Shown here in pieces: positions 16,566 through 26,370 of a stretch of DNA of 36,103 nt. A program made the position numbers and the translations under genes. The DNA is from Burkholderiales bacterium. Its GTDB lineage: Bacteria > Pseudomonadota > Gammaproteobacteria > Burkholderiales > Burkholderiaceae_C. The stretch covers positions 1-36,103 of the forward strand of contig JAGWTE010000004.1 of NCBI GenBank assembly GCA_028869095.1, in the 5' to 3' direction. Numbering within the stretch: position 1 is the stretch's first letter; every line of letters starts with the position of its first letter. The notes beneath the pieces were generated by a model, which saw nothing but the letters and a program-made list of their open reading frames with translations, was not told the origin of the DNA and did not search any database.

Positions 16566-18733
16566 CGAGCGCCACCCACGGCTTGCATGGCCGGCTTGCT
16601 GTGCAGGCGGCGCATGTCTTCCACGATGCCTTGTTGCGAGCTGATGCTCAGGTCAATCACCTCGCGCGCCTGGGCCACGTAGTAGGCCAGCTGTTCGTCG
16701 CTGCGCGTCATCGATTGCTGGATGGCGCCTTCCATGCGCTGCAGGCTGTCGATCAGCTTCTCGTTGGTCGCGTTGAACAGCTGGACGCCATGGCTGAAGG
16801 ACTCGCCCAGGCTGGCCAACTCCACGGCGCTGCTGGTCACGTGCGCGGCCACGTCGGCCACCTTGCCGGCTTGTGCGCTCAGCGATTCAGACAACTGGCT
16901 GCCCGCCTTGTCCAGCACCTGGGCAGCCGAGTTGACCATCGATTCAATCATCGCCTGCTGCTGGCCCGAAGCCTGGTTGATGGTCTGCAGCAAGGCACTC
17001 ATCTGCGCCATCATCGCCGTGCGCTCTTCCAGCGCGAGGTTGTCACGCGTGGTCAGCTGGCTCATTTCCTGGCGCAATTGCGTGATCACGGCCGCCGCAG
17101 CTTGGGGCACCTCGGCGGCGGTCTGCAGCAAGCGGGTCAAGGGGGTTTCCAGGGCCGATCCCAAGGCTGCCAAATGGCCCGCCACGGCGGCTTGCAACTC
17201 ATCCAATCGGTTCACGGCAGCCTGGCCCCGTGCGGCCTCCTCGTCTCGCAGCGCATTCAGTTCGGTACGCCACACGCTGGCCAGTTGGTCCATACGCTCG
17301 CCTTGGGATTGAATCCACGCGGACTCGGTCTCCATGCGCGAACGAATCAAGGCCTCAGACTGGTTCACCAATTGGGTCACGTCGCTCAAGGTCTGGCTGA
17401 CGTGTTCGCTGGCTTGTTCTGTGATCTGGCCGGCGGTGCTCTCCAAGGTCTGGCAGATCGCTTGCTGTTGCGCCATGGTCTGTGCACCCACTTGCTGCCA
17501 CTCCGTCGACAGCTGGGCGGCCATCTCACGCAGGGACTGCGTCCAGGCTGCCATGCGCTGGCGATCCGCCTCGGCCTGATCGGTTTGCGATCGGTTCGCG
17601 GTCTCGTTGATCGATGCCAACACCGCGTTGGAGCGCTGCTCGAACACCTCGGTGAACGACTTCAAGGCACGCTCGACCCCGTCCACCAATTGGGTGCTGC
17701 TTTGCGTGTGGGTCTGCAGCGCCGTCATCCACGTGTCGGACACCGTGCGTGCGGTGGACTCAAACTGCGACGACAAGCCCGTCAATTGGGTTTGCGTGGT
17801 GTCGATCAGGCGCTGGTGGCTGCGTTGCGACTCTTGCGCGATCTCGACCATCGCCGACGCCACCACGGGCTGGATGCTCTCACCCGCTGCTTTGGCGCTG
17901 GCGGTCAGGCTGTCTTTCAAAGACTTCCCAACCGTGTCAGACAGCTCGGTATAAGCCACCGACACATCGCGGTGGAACTGCGCTTGCTGCCCCAGCAACT
18001 GCTGATTCAACTGATCGCTGCGGCGCTCCAGCCCATCCATCATGGCCTGCAGCTTGTTGACGACCTCGGGCAGGGCATGGGCTTGCTGTTGCAGCGCCTT
18101 GAAGGTCTCCTGGCGTTGATGGGTCAGGGACAAGGGGCGGAACACCGTGGCAATGCGGGTGTCCAGCTGACGGGCCACATCCACCCGCTCACGGCGGCTG
18201 ATGGCCGAGATCAAACCCAGCATGGCGGACGCGGCCACACCGGCCACCGAGGTGCCAAACGACAAGCCCAAGCCTTTGATAGGCGCGGCCAAGGCCGAGC
18301 GAATGGCTTGCAGATCCGACGAGCCTTCCAGCGCGAACACCGCGCCCTTGAAGGTCACCACCATGCCCAAGAAAGTGCCCAGCATGCCCAGCATGACCAA
18401 GAGCCCCACCAGGTAGGGCGTCAACGCCGGACCGGGCAAAGCCACGCGCTCCCCCTCAATGCGCAGCCGCACCGGATTTTGCAATGAAGGATGCAAGCGC
18501 TGCAACCAGGTGCCGAATTCGGTCAAGGGCTGCGGGATGTCGGCCAGCGCATCCACCAAGGTCGCGGTGGCCGCACGAAACTGCTTGAGCTCCAAGGCAC
18601 CCAGCAAGTAGACAGCGGCGATCAGCGCCGTCATGGTCAAGGCCAACCAGCTGACGCCGACAAAGCCCACGCCCACCCAAACCACGGCCAACAAGCCCAT
18701 CGCAAAGGCCACAGCAAAAACGATTCTGTTCAT
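16562..18733 (-). CDS. DUF802 MotA/ExbB-like membrane protein with long coiled-coil cytoplasmic tail (ZorA-like architecture)
   Basis: N-terminal TM pair, PYLVGLLVMLGMLGTFLGMVVTFKGAVFAL and GLGLSFGTSVAGVAASAMLGLISAISRRER motifs, then roughly 500 aa of Gln/Ala-rich predicted helix. Confidence 0.85.
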   Translation of the reverse strand: MNRIVFAVAFAMGLLAVVWVGVGFVGVSWLALTMTALIAAVYLLGALELKQFRAATATLVDALADIPQPLTEFGTWLQRLHPSLQNPVRLRIEGERVALPGPALTPYLVGLLVMLGMLGTFLGMVVTFKGAVFALEGSSDLQAIRSALAAPIKGLGLSFGTSVAGVAASAMLGLISAISRRERVDVARQLDTRIATVFRPLSLTHQRQETFKALQQQAHALPEVVNKLQAMMDGLERRSDQLNQQLLGQQAQFHRDVSVAYTELSDTVGKSLKDSLTASAKAAGESIQPVVASAMVEIAQESQRSHQRLIDTTQTQLTGLSSQFESTARTVSDTWMTALQTHTQSSTQLVDGVERALKSFTEVFEQRSNAVLASINETANRSQTDQAEADRQRMAAWTQSLREMAAQLSTEWQQVGAQTMAQQQAICQTLESTAGQITEQASEHVSQTLSDVTQLVNQSEALIRSRMETESAWIQSQGERMDQLASVWRTELNALRDEEAARGQAAVNRLDELQAAVAGHLAALGSALETPLTRLLQTAAEVPQAAAAVITQLRQEMSQLTTRDNLALEERTAMMAQMSALLQTINQASGQQQAMIESMVNSAAQVLDKAGSQLSESLSAQAGKVADVAAHVTSSAVELASLGESFSHGVQLFNATNEKLIDSLQRMEGAIQQSMTRSDEQLAYYVAQAREVIDLSISSQQGIVEDMRRLHSKPAMQAVGGAR

Positions 18734-19407
18734 GGGTGCTTCTTAACCTCGTTGCTCAATGCCTCGATCAACCCCAAGACGGGTTGCAATCGAACGTCCA
18801 CTTCTGCCACCAACATCCCCTGCCACTCCTTGCGAAAGGTGTCCAACCAGCCAGGCTGGTCCGCCTTGCGCAAGGCCTCAAACCGCCGCTCCAGGAACAC
18901 CGGCACGGAGGCCATCAGCTTTTGCTCACGCGCGCCCAACATCTGCTCCATCAAGGCGTCCAGTGCGGCCAGTTGCCGCAACGGCGTCGAGACCCGAGAC
19001 AGCACTTGCCGAACCTGGGACCGCAGTGGCGCCACCTTCGATTCGATCTGGCGCTGCTGCTCCTGATGGCGCTGGTAGTACGCCGCGTACTCGGCCGCTC
19101 TTTCACCATCTGGTTCAGTGGGCATCAAGGGCAGACTGGCCTTGACGGTCTTCACCAGGCCGGATCGCACATGCTGAAATTCAGCCTCCACCGCCGCCAA
19201 GTTGGCTGACAGTCCCTGCCCAGGTCGTTGCGGCGCAAACGTCTGGATGGACTGCAAGGCCGCATCCAGGCGGACGGTGCCGACGGCGTCCAGCCACAAG
19301 CCCAATCGCTCCGCCACGTCCTGTTTGGAGGACTCCACCTCGACGCTGGTCAAATCACTGAGCAAACGGACAAGTTTTGAACGGCTGATGTTCCGGTGCA
19401 GATTCAT
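18730..19407 (-). CDS. DUF3348 domain-containing protein
   Basis: MNLHRNISRSKLVRLLSDLTSVEVESSKQDVAERLGLWLDAVGTVRLDAALQSI; overlaps the DUF802 gene by 4 nt. Confidence 0.75.
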   Translation of the reverse strand: MNLHRNISRSKLVRLLSDLTSVEVESSKQDVAERLGLWLDAVGTVRLDAALQSIQTFAPQRPGQGLSANLAAVEAEFQHVRSGLVKTVKASLPLMPTEPDGERAAEYAAYYQRHQEQQRQIESKVAPLRSQVRQVLSRVSTPLRQLAALDALMEQMLGAREQKLMASVPVFLERRFEALRKADQPGWLDTFRKEWQGMLVAEVDVRLQPVLGLIEALSNEVKKHP

Positions 19408-19412
19408 GAAAT

Positions 19413-19431
19413 GGGGCCGACAAGGGGCCCC
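19413..19431 (-). repeat. GC-rich hairpin immediately upstream of the DUF3348 start codon
   Basis: GGGGCC-GACAAGG-GGCCCC, perfect 6-bp stem with 7-nt loop, ending 5 nt before the ATG at 19407. Confidence 0.55.
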
Positions 19432-19463
19432 GATTCTATCAACCTGCCGTCAGCCCCCGCCCC

Positions 19464-20000
19464 TCACTTCACCCGCTGCTTTTCCAGCTTGCGGGCCAGG
19501 GTCCGGCGGTGCATGCCCAGGCGCCGGGCGGTCTCGGAGATGTTGAAGCCCGTCTCGGCCAAGGTTTCGTGGATGCGCTCCCACTCCAGGGTCTTGATGG
19601 AGGTGGTCCGCTCGGTCAACTCCACATCCGTGTCGCCCTCCACTTTGGAGAACGCCTCTTCGATGTCGTCCGTGTTGGCGGGCTTGGCCAGGTAATGGCG
19701 CGCCCCCAGTTTGATCGCTTCGACCGCCGTGGAGATGCTGGCATAGCCCGTCAGCACCACGATCACCATGTGCGGGTCGTGCGCATGCAAGTCTTGCACG
19801 CAGGCCAAGCCCGAATCGCCCCCCGCCAGCTTCAAGTCCACCACGGCATAGCCCGGCCGGTGCGTTTGCAGCAGCGCTTTGACCTCGGCCAGGCTGGCCG
19901 CCCGCAGCACGGCGTAGCCGCGGCGTTCGAACGAGCGCGACAGGGTGCGAGCAAAGGCCTCGTCGTCTTCGACAATGAGCAATTGGCGTGGGGCTTCCAT
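19464..20000 (-). CDS. regA: Response regulator, RegA/PrrA/ActR family
   Basis: LLIVEDDEAFARTLSRSFERRGY...VVDLKLAGGDSGL...YLAKPANTDDIEEAF and C-terminal Fis-type HTH (NISETARRLGMHRRTLARKL). Confidence 0.93.
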   Translation of the reverse strand: MEAPRQLLIVEDDEAFARTLSRSFERRGYAVLRAASLAEVKALLQTHRPGYAVVDLKLAGGDSGLACVQDLHAHDPHMVIVVLTGYASISTAVEAIKLGARHYLAKPANTDDIEEAFSKVEGDTDVELTERTTSIKTLEWERIHETLAETGFNISETARRLGMHRRTLARKLEKQRVK

Positions 20001-20006
20001 GGGTCG

Positions 20007-21338
20007 CTATTCTGAGGTCATCAAAGAAGCTAGGGGCAAGGTGATGACCACTTCCGCACCGCCATAGGGCCGGTTCATGGCTTCAATGCGCCCGCCCAAG
20101 GTCCGCGCCACGTTCACCGACAAGAACAGGCCCAAGCCACCACCGGTTCGTCCCTTGCTGGACTCATACGGCTTGCCAAACCGCTGCAACATCTCAGGTG
20201 TGAAGCCCGGCCCTTCGTCCTGCACACGCAGCGTCAGCGTGTCGTCCTGGCAGCTGGCAATGATGCGCACCCGCCCTTGCGGCGAGGCCTCCAGCGCGTT
20301 GTCCAGCACGTTGTCGATCATTTGCTTGAGGGCGGTGTCAGAAATGAAGGGCACATCGGCCAGGTGTTCGCGATCAAACTCCAAGACCTTGACCGGGCGC
20401 GTCTGGCGCCAGTTGTCCACCAAGTCATCCAGGAAGTCGTGCAGCGTGGTGACCTCGGGGGCCTCGCCCCGGGTTTCGCCCGCCGATTGCAAGATGCCGG
20501 TGACGATGGCCTTGCAGCGGCTGACCTGCACCTGCATTTGCTCGATCTCTTCACGCAATTCGGGCTCGGCCGCAAAGGGCGTCATGCGGGCCCAGTCACC
20601 CAGGATCACCGACAAGGTCGCCAAGGGCGTGCCCAACTCGTGAGCCGCCCCCGAGGCCAGCAAGCCCATGCGGACGATGTGTTCTTCTTCTGCCGCGCGC
20701 TGGCGCAGGTCGGCCAGCCGCGCATCACGTTGGCGCAGGTTGCGGCCAATGCGCCCGATGAAAATCACCAGCAAGGACGCGTTGATCAGGAAGCAGGCCA
20801 GCAGCCCTCCCACATAGTGCGCCGATGGCGTGGGGCCGACCGCCTCGGGCAAGGCCAGCGGGTGATGCCATTGCGTGAGCGCCACGAAGCACAGGCTGGT
20901 CACCACCACCATGGCCCAGGTGTAGCGGGGCACCAGCAAGACCGAGCCCACGGCCACCTGCAAGAGGTAGAGGTAAATGAAGGGGTTGGCGCTGCCACCC
21001 GAGTAGTAAAGCTGCCCCGTCAGCACGGCCACATCCACCAGCAGGCCGGCAAACAACTCGCCATTGCTGACCGGCAAGGCCAGTCGGTAGCGCAGCCAGC
21101 TCGCCACGTTGAACACCGCCAGCACTGCCAACAAGGTGACCATTTCAACCAGCGGCAGGGGCACGTCCAGCAAGAACTCGACGATCAGGATCGTGAGCAA
21201 TTGGCCCCCCACCGCCAACCAGCGCATCTGGATCAACTGCAGCAGGTTGTTGCTGTGCGCCAGGCGCTCGGGCACCAGGGCGACCTCGCCCAAAGGATGG
21301 AGCTGAGCGCCAGGATCAGTGTCGCGCTGGCTCGGCAT
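20007..21338 (-). CDS. regB: Redox sensor histidine kinase, RegB/PrrB/ActS family
   Basis: H-box AAHELGTPLATLSVI; quinone-site-like GGSANPF; conserved Cys in VSRCKAIVTGIL; upstream of regA. Confidence 0.93.
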   Translation of the reverse strand: MPSQRDTDPGAQLHPLGEVALVPERLAHSNNLLQLIQMRWLAVGGQLLTILIVEFLLDVPLPLVEMVTLLAVLAVFNVASWLRYRLALPVSNGELFAGLLVDVAVLTGQLYYSGGSANPFIYLYLLQVAVGSVLLVPRYTWAMVVVTSLCFVALTQWHHPLALPEAVGPTPSAHYVGGLLACFLINASLLVIFIGRIGRNLRQRDARLADLRQRAAEEEHIVRMGLLASGAAHELGTPLATLSVILGDWARMTPFAAEPELREEIEQMQVQVSRCKAIVTGILQSAGETRGEAPEVTTLHDFLDDLVDNWRQTRPVKVLEFDREHLADVPFISDTALKQMIDNVLDNALEASPQGRVRIIASCQDDTLTLRVQDEGPGFTPEMLQRFGKPYESSKGRTGGGLGLFLSVNVARTLGGRIEAMNRPYGGAEVVITLPLASLMTSE

Positions 21339-22137
21339 GGCTTGCGCGTTTGTCAGCAAGGCGACGCAGACGCCGCTCGTCGGCCACCACATAACCCAGC
21401 GCACCGGCCGTCATCGCGGCCAAGGCGAACCAGGTCAGGGCATAGACCAGATGGTTGTTCGTGAAACGCAGAACCGTCAGGCCCGGCCGAGGCCATGTGG
21501 GGGTCACAGTGGAAGCAGGACGGGACGCCGGCTGATCGGGCGCGGCCACATCGATGAAATAAGGCGCCACCGGCTGGCCGGCCAGGCCTTGTGCCGCCGC
21601 CATGGCCAGCACATCGCGCGAATACCAACGGCCCTGTGTGCCGTCGTTCTTTTGCAAGGCACTGCCACCGGGCTCGGACCAGCGCAGCAGGCCAACCACG
21701 GTCTGCTCACCCGTGGGCTCCGTGGCGCGCCGTTTGGATGGCTCGCGCCATTCGGGCGGCACAAAGCCCCGATTGACCCACACCCAAAAACCTTGCTCGG
21801 TGCGCAGCGGTGTCAGCACCCAGTAGCCCCCCCCCAGTTCGGTACTGGCCCGCACCAGGGTTTCCTGATCATGCGCGAACTGGCCACGCACGCTCAGGCG
21901 CCGGTATTCGTCGGCCTCGCGTTTCAGCGACATCCACGCCGCCGGCCCGGGCCCCATCGCGGGGGCGCCATGCACATTGCGTTCGACCTGCGCGATGAGC
22001 GCTTCCTTCCAGGCCAGGCGCTTGACTTGCCAGATGCCCAAGGACGTGAAAGCCGCAAAAGCCGCAGCGGCCGCGATGAACATCGCGGCCAGCGTGCGGC
22101 TAGAACGAGGGGTGTGCGGGTGTGTGGTCAGGGTCAA
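21316..22137 (-). CDS. SURF1 family cytochrome oxidase assembly protein
   Basis: AFTSLGIWQVKRLAWKEALIAQVE...YRRLSVRGQF...VNRGFVPPEWR...NNHLVYALTWFALA. Confidence 0.9.
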   Translation of the reverse strand: MTLTTHPHTPRSSRTLAAMFIAAAAAFAAFTSLGIWQVKRLAWKEALIAQVERNVHGAPAMGPGPAAWMSLKREADEYRRLSVRGQFAHDQETLVRASTELGGGYWVLTPLRTEQGFWVWVNRGFVPPEWREPSKRRATEPTGEQTVVGLLRWSEPGGSALQKNDGTQGRWYSRDVLAMAAAQGLAGQPVAPYFIDVAAPDQPASRPASTVTPTWPRPGLTVLRFTNNHLVYALTWFALAAMTAGALGYVVADERRLRRLADKRASHAEPARH

Positions 22138-22508
22138 GGCATGTTGCGCATGGCCTGAGGATCCATGCTGGGCATCATGTTGGTGTTGAGATGGTAGAGC
22201 ACCCAGATCGAACCCGACAACATGATCACCACCAGCGCCGTGGTGAAGACCATGGCCAGCAGCGACCAGCCACCTTCCACCTTGGCATTCAAGTGCAGGA
22301 AGTAGACCATGTGCACCACCATCTGCACGGCAGCAAAGCCCAGGATCACAAAGGCCGTCAGTTTTGACGAAGGCAAGACCTTGCCCATCACCAACCAGAA
22401 GGGAATGGCCGTCAGGACCACGGACAGGATGAAACCGGTCAAATAGCCCTTGTAAGAGGCGTGGTAGCCGCCCTCTTCTTCGTGGTGATTGTGTTGATCG
22501 TGACTCAT
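22134..22508 (-). CDS. cyoD: Cytochrome o ubiquinol oxidase subunit IV
   Basis: [41 protein letters not shown]...[14 protein letters not shown]; 124 aa. Confidence 0.93.
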   Translation of the reverse strand: MSHDQHNHHEEEGGYHASYKGYLTGFILSVVLTAIPFWLVMGKVLPSSKLTAFVILGFAAVQMVVHMVYFLHLNAKVEGGWSLLAMVFTTALVVIMLSGSIWVLYHLNTNMMPSMDPQAMRNMP

Positions 22509-23143
22509 GGCAAAACGCCCATCAGGTAGACAAAAGTGAACACACCGATCCAGACCAGATCGAGGAAGTGCCAGAACATGGACAGGCACATCAGGCGGCG
22601 TTTGTTTTCTGCGGTCAAGCCCAGCTTGGAGACCTGCAACATCAACGTGATCAGCCAGATCGAGCCAAAGGTGACGTGCAGGCCGTGCGTGCCGACCAGG
22701 GTGAAGAAGGCCGACAGGAAGCCGCTGCGCCAAGGGCCGGCACCTTCGTGGATCAGGTGTGCAAACTCGGTCAATTCCAGGCTCAAAAAACCCAGGCCGA
22801 ACAAGCCGGTGATGGCCAGCCAGCCCAGCACGCCCTTTTTGCTGCCGTTTTGCATCGCGATCATGGCAAAGCCATAGGTGATCGACGAGAACAGCAGCAA
22901 GGCCGTGTTGACCGCCACGATGGGCAGCTCGAACAAATCCGCCCCCGAAGGGCCGGCCGCGTAGCTGCGACCCAGCACGGCGTACACGGCAAAGAGCACC
23001 GCGAACATCAGGCAGTCGCTCATCAGGTAGAGCCAAAAGCCCAGGAGCGTGCCTTGTTGTGGATGATGGTCGCCGTTGTCAAAGAAGACCGGCGCACCGT
23101 TGGCGGACGTGAAGGCCGCAGTGTGTGTAGAAGCGTTAGCCAT
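22505..23143 (-). CDS. cyoC: Cytochrome o ubiquinol oxidase subunit III
   Basis: [24 protein letters not shown]...[20 protein letters not shown]...[21 protein letters not shown]. Confidence 0.95.
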   Translation of the reverse strand: MANASTHTAAFTSANGAPVFFDNGDHHPQQGTLLGFWLYLMSDCLMFAVLFAVYAVLGRSYAAGPSGADLFELPIVAVNTALLLFSSITYGFAMIAMQNGSKKGVLGWLAITGLFGLGFLSLELTEFAHLIHEGAGPWRSGFLSAFFTLVGTHGLHVTFGSIWLITLMLQVSKLGLTAENKRRLMCLSMFWHFLDLVWIGVFTFVYLMGVLP

Positions 23144-23167
23144 GATGTTTACCAAAACCTCCGACGA

Positions 23168-25168
23168 TCAGGCTGCCGTAGCCAGGTGCGACGGGTCGCG
23201 AGCGTGCTCGCTGCGCGCCACCTCGTCTGCCGGGATGTAGAAGTCACGGTCGTAGTTGAACGTGTGCACGATGACGGCGATCACGACGGCCGCAAAGCCC
23301 AGTGCCGAGAACAACCACATGTGCCAGATCAGCGCAAAGCCCATGGCCGTGGCCAGCATCGCGATCACGAAACCAGCAGCCGTGTTTTTGGGCATGTGGA
23401 TGGGCTTGAAGCCCACCATCGGGCGCTGCGCGCCGCGTTGCTTCATGTCGTGCCAGGCATCGTTGTCATGCACGATGGGCGTGAACGCGAAGTTGTAGTC
23501 AGGTGGCGGCGAAGCGGTGGACCACTCCAGCGTACGGCCATTCCAGATGTCGCCCGTTTCGTCACGCAGTTGATCACGCTTGAGGTAGCTGACCAGCAAC
23601 TGCACGCCAAAGGCGGCAATGCCCAAAGCCACGATGCCCGCGCCCACCGCCGCGATCTGGAACCAGATCTGCAAAGAAGGATCGTCAAAGTGGTTCATGC
23701 GACGGGTGATGCCCATCAAGCCCAGCACATACAGCGGTGTGAAGGCCACCCAGAAGCCGATGAACCAGCACCAGAACGAGACCTTGCCCCAGAAGGCGTC
23801 CAGGCGATAGCCGAAGGCCTTGGGGAACCAGAAGTTGATGCCGGCAAACAGGCCAAACACCACGCCCCCAATGATCACATTGTGGAAGTGAGCGATCAGG
23901 AACAGGCTGTTGTGCAGCACGAAGTCCGCAGCCGGCACAGCCAGCAGCACGCCGGTCATACCACCGATGGCGAAGGTCACCATGAAGCCCACGGTCCACA
24001 GCATCGGCACTTCAAACTTGATGCGGCCACGGTACATCGTGAACAGCCAGTTGAAGATCTTGGCGCCGGTCGGGATCGAGATGATCATCGTCGTGATGCC
24101 GAAGAAGGAGTTGACGCTGGCGCCTGACCCCATGGTGAAGAAATGGTGCAGCCACACCAGGTAGGACAAGATCGTGATCACGACCGTGGCATAAACCATC
24201 GAGGCATACCCAAACAGCTTCTTGCCGCTGAACGTGGAGACCACTTCAGAAAAGATGCCAAACACGGGCAGCACCAGGATGTAGACCTCAGGGTGGCCCC
24301 AGATCCAGATCAGGTTCACGTACAACATGGGGTTGCCGCCCAGGTCGTTGGTGAAGAAGTTGGTGCCCAGGTAACGGTCTGCCGTCAACAGGGCCAGGGT
24401 CGCGGCCAGCACAGGGAAGGTCGCGACGATCAGCACGTTGGTGCACAGCGAGGTCCAGGTGAAGACGGGCATCTTCATCATGGTCATGCCCGGCGCACGC
24501 ATCTTGATGATGGTGGCGATCAGGTTGATGCCCGACAGCGTGGTCCCCACCCCCGCTATCTGCAGCGACCACAGGTAGTAGTCCACCCCCACATCCGGGC
24601 TTTGCATCAAGCCCGACAGCGGTGGGTAAGCCAGCCAGCCGGTCTTGGCGAATTCGCCGATGAACAGGGACACCATCACCAGGCCGGCGCCACCCGCCGT
24701 CATCCAGAAGCTGAAGTTGTTCAGGAAGGGAAAGGCCACGTCGCGCGCGCCGATCTGCAGCGGCACCACGTAGTTCATGAAGCCCGTCACCAAAGGCATG
24801 GCGACGAAGAAGATCATGATCACGCCGTGGGCGGTGAAGACCTGGTCAAAGTGATGCGGCGGCAAAAAGCCGGCGTTGTCGCCAAAGGCCATGGCTTGCT
24901 GGGCACGCATCATCACCGCGTCAGCAAAGCCGCGCAGCAACATGACCAGACCCATCACGATGTACATGATGCCGATCTTCTTGTGGTCGATGCTGCAGAT
25001 CCAGTCGCGCCACAGGGGGCCCCACAGGCGCATCTTGGTGAGCAAGGCCAACAAGCCTGCGCCACCCAGTGCCACTGCGGCAAAGGTGGCGACCAGGATC
25101 GGCTCGTGGTACGGGATCGCCTCAAGGCTGAGGCGTCCGAAGATCAATTGACTGAGTTCGGGGGACAT
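23168..25168 (-). CDS. cyoB: Cytochrome o ubiquinol oxidase subunit I
   Basis: 666 aa haem-copper oxidase; [54 protein letters not shown]. Confidence 0.97.
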   Translation of the reverse strand: MSPELSQLIFGRLSLEAIPYHEPILVATFAAVALGGAGLLALLTKMRLWGPLWRDWICSIDHKKIGIMYIVMGLVMLLRGFADAVMMRAQQAMAFGDNAGFLPPHHFDQVFTAHGVIMIFFVAMPLVTGFMNYVVPLQIGARDVAFPFLNNFSFWMTAGGAGLVMVSLFIGEFAKTGWLAYPPLSGLMQSPDVGVDYYLWSLQIAGVGTTLSGINLIATIIKMRAPGMTMMKMPVFTWTSLCTNVLIVATFPVLAATLALLTADRYLGTNFFTNDLGGNPMLYVNLIWIWGHPEVYILVLPVFGIFSEVVSTFSGKKLFGYASMVYATVVITILSYLVWLHHFFTMGSGASVNSFFGITTMIISIPTGAKIFNWLFTMYRGRIKFEVPMLWTVGFMVTFAIGGMTGVLLAVPAADFVLHNSLFLIAHFHNVIIGGVVFGLFAGINFWFPKAFGYRLDAFWGKVSFWCWFIGFWVAFTPLYVLGLMGITRRMNHFDDPSLQIWFQIAAVGAGIVALGIAAFGVQLLVSYLKRDQLRDETGDIWNGRTLEWSTASPPPDYNFAFTPIVHDNDAWHDMKQRGAQRPMVGFKPIHMPKNTAAGFVIAMLATAMGFALIWHMWLFSALGFAAVVIAVIVHTFNYDRDFYIPADEVARSEHARDPSHLATAA

Positions 25169-25226
25169 CTTCGATCTCGTAAAGGCGTGATGCGCGACCC
25201 AAGCGGGTCACGCGGGATTCGTTGGA

Positions 25227-26312
25227 TCAGGGCTGGGCGACCACTGCGGCAGCGGGTGTCATGGCCAAGGCTTTGCCGGTCGGGTTGACTGGCGTGCACA
25301 AAGAAGCCACCACGGTGCGTTGCTGCATGCCATCAGCGGTGCGCCACGATTGCTGGGTCAGACCGCTCACGCCGCCCTTGCCCAGGCCACCACGGGCATC
25401 AATGGCCATCATCTGGTTCATGCACATCTTGCTGGCGTCGACGCAGCGATTGAGGATGGCGCCATACAGGTCGGCATCGACGCTGGCGTAGCGGCGCACG
25501 CCGTCACGCTGGCTGGGTTGTTCCAGCTTGAGGTAGCCGGCGCGATCCAGCTTCAGGCCATCGGCTTTGTTGCTGGCCACCCAGCGCTCAAAGTCCTCAG
25601 GGCTCAGACCGTGGAACTTGAAGCGCATGTCCGAGAAGCCGCCACCGCTGTAGTTGGCCGACAGGCCTTGGTAGACACCCGCCTTGTTGATGACCGCGTG
25701 CAGCTTGGTCTCCATGCCCGGCATCGCGTAGACCATGCCGGCCAGCTCGGGGATGTAGAAGGCGTTCATCACGGTCGACGCGGTGATCTTGAACTCGATG
25801 GGGCGGTCCACCGGCGCGGCCAGTTCATTGACCGTGGCCATGCCTTGCTCGGGGTAGACGAACAACCACTTCCAGTCCAGGGCAACCACTTCGACCACCA
25901 GAGGCTTGACATCGGCCGGCACGGTGCGCTGCGCGTCAATGCGGTCCAGAGGACGATAGGGGTCGAGCTTGTGGGTGCTGATCCAGGTGATGGCACCCAG
26001 CACGATGATGATCAGCAGCGGTGCGCCCCAGATCATCAGCTCCAGACGGGTGGAGTGATCCCACTCAGGCGTGTAGGTGGCCTCGGTATTGGATTCGCGG
26101 TATCGCCATGCGAAAAACAACGTCAACACGATCACCGGCACGATGATCAGCAGCATCAGCAAGGTCGACGTGACGATCAAGTCAGCCTGCTGCTGGGCGA
26201 TGTCGCCATGGGGCTTCATCACGACCCAATTGCAGCCCGACAGCGCGGCGGCCAGGCCAATCAGCCCCAAAAGGGGCAAAATTCTACGGGTTAAACGGGA
26301 AATGAGGTACAT
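25227..26312 (-). CDS. cyoA: Cytochrome o ubiquinol oxidase subunit II (lipoprotein)
   Basis: Start MYLISRLTRRILPLLGLIGLAAALSGC (lipobox); YTPEWDHSTRLELMIWGAPLLIIIVLGAITWISTHKLDPYRPL. The tracked ORF to 26660 extends too far upstream. Confidence 0.95.
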   Translation of the reverse strand: MYLISRLTRRILPLLGLIGLAAALSGCNWVVMKPHGDIAQQQADLIVTSTLLMLLIIVPVIVLTLFFAWRYRESNTEATYTPEWDHSTRLELMIWGAPLLIIIVLGAITWISTHKLDPYRPLDRIDAQRTVPADVKPLVVEVVALDWKWLFVYPEQGMATVNELAAPVDRPIEFKITASTVMNAFYIPELAGMVYAMPGMETKLHAVINKAGVYQGLSANYSGGGFSDMRFKFHGLSPEDFERWVASNKADGLKLDRAGYLKLEQPSQRDGVRRYASVDADLYGAILNRCVDASKMCMNQMMAIDARGGLGKGGVSGLTQQSWRTADGMQQRTVVASLCTPVNPTGKALAMTPAAAVVAQP

Positions 26313-26370
26313 CTGGGTTACCCGTGAAGGGGAAAACGAGAGTTGCGCGACGGGCGCAAATGTATCTTGA

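Noticed and set aside
16583-18487. 634-aa + strand ORF opposite the DUF802 gene
   Set aside because: Low-complexity Leu/Arg/Gln/His-rich antisense shadow; the minus-strand protein has clear TM and coiled-coil organisation.
15296-19407. Calling the motor operon a bona fide Zorya anti-phage system
   Set aside because: ZorC/ZorD/ZorE are absent, and the neighbours (regBA, cyo, CHAD) are housekeeping rather than a defence island; only architectural similarity can be claimed.
22568-25288. 519-aa and 381-aa + strand ORFs opposite cyoC/cyoB
   Set aside because: His/Gln/Asp/Arg-rich shadow translations of highly conserved oxidase genes.
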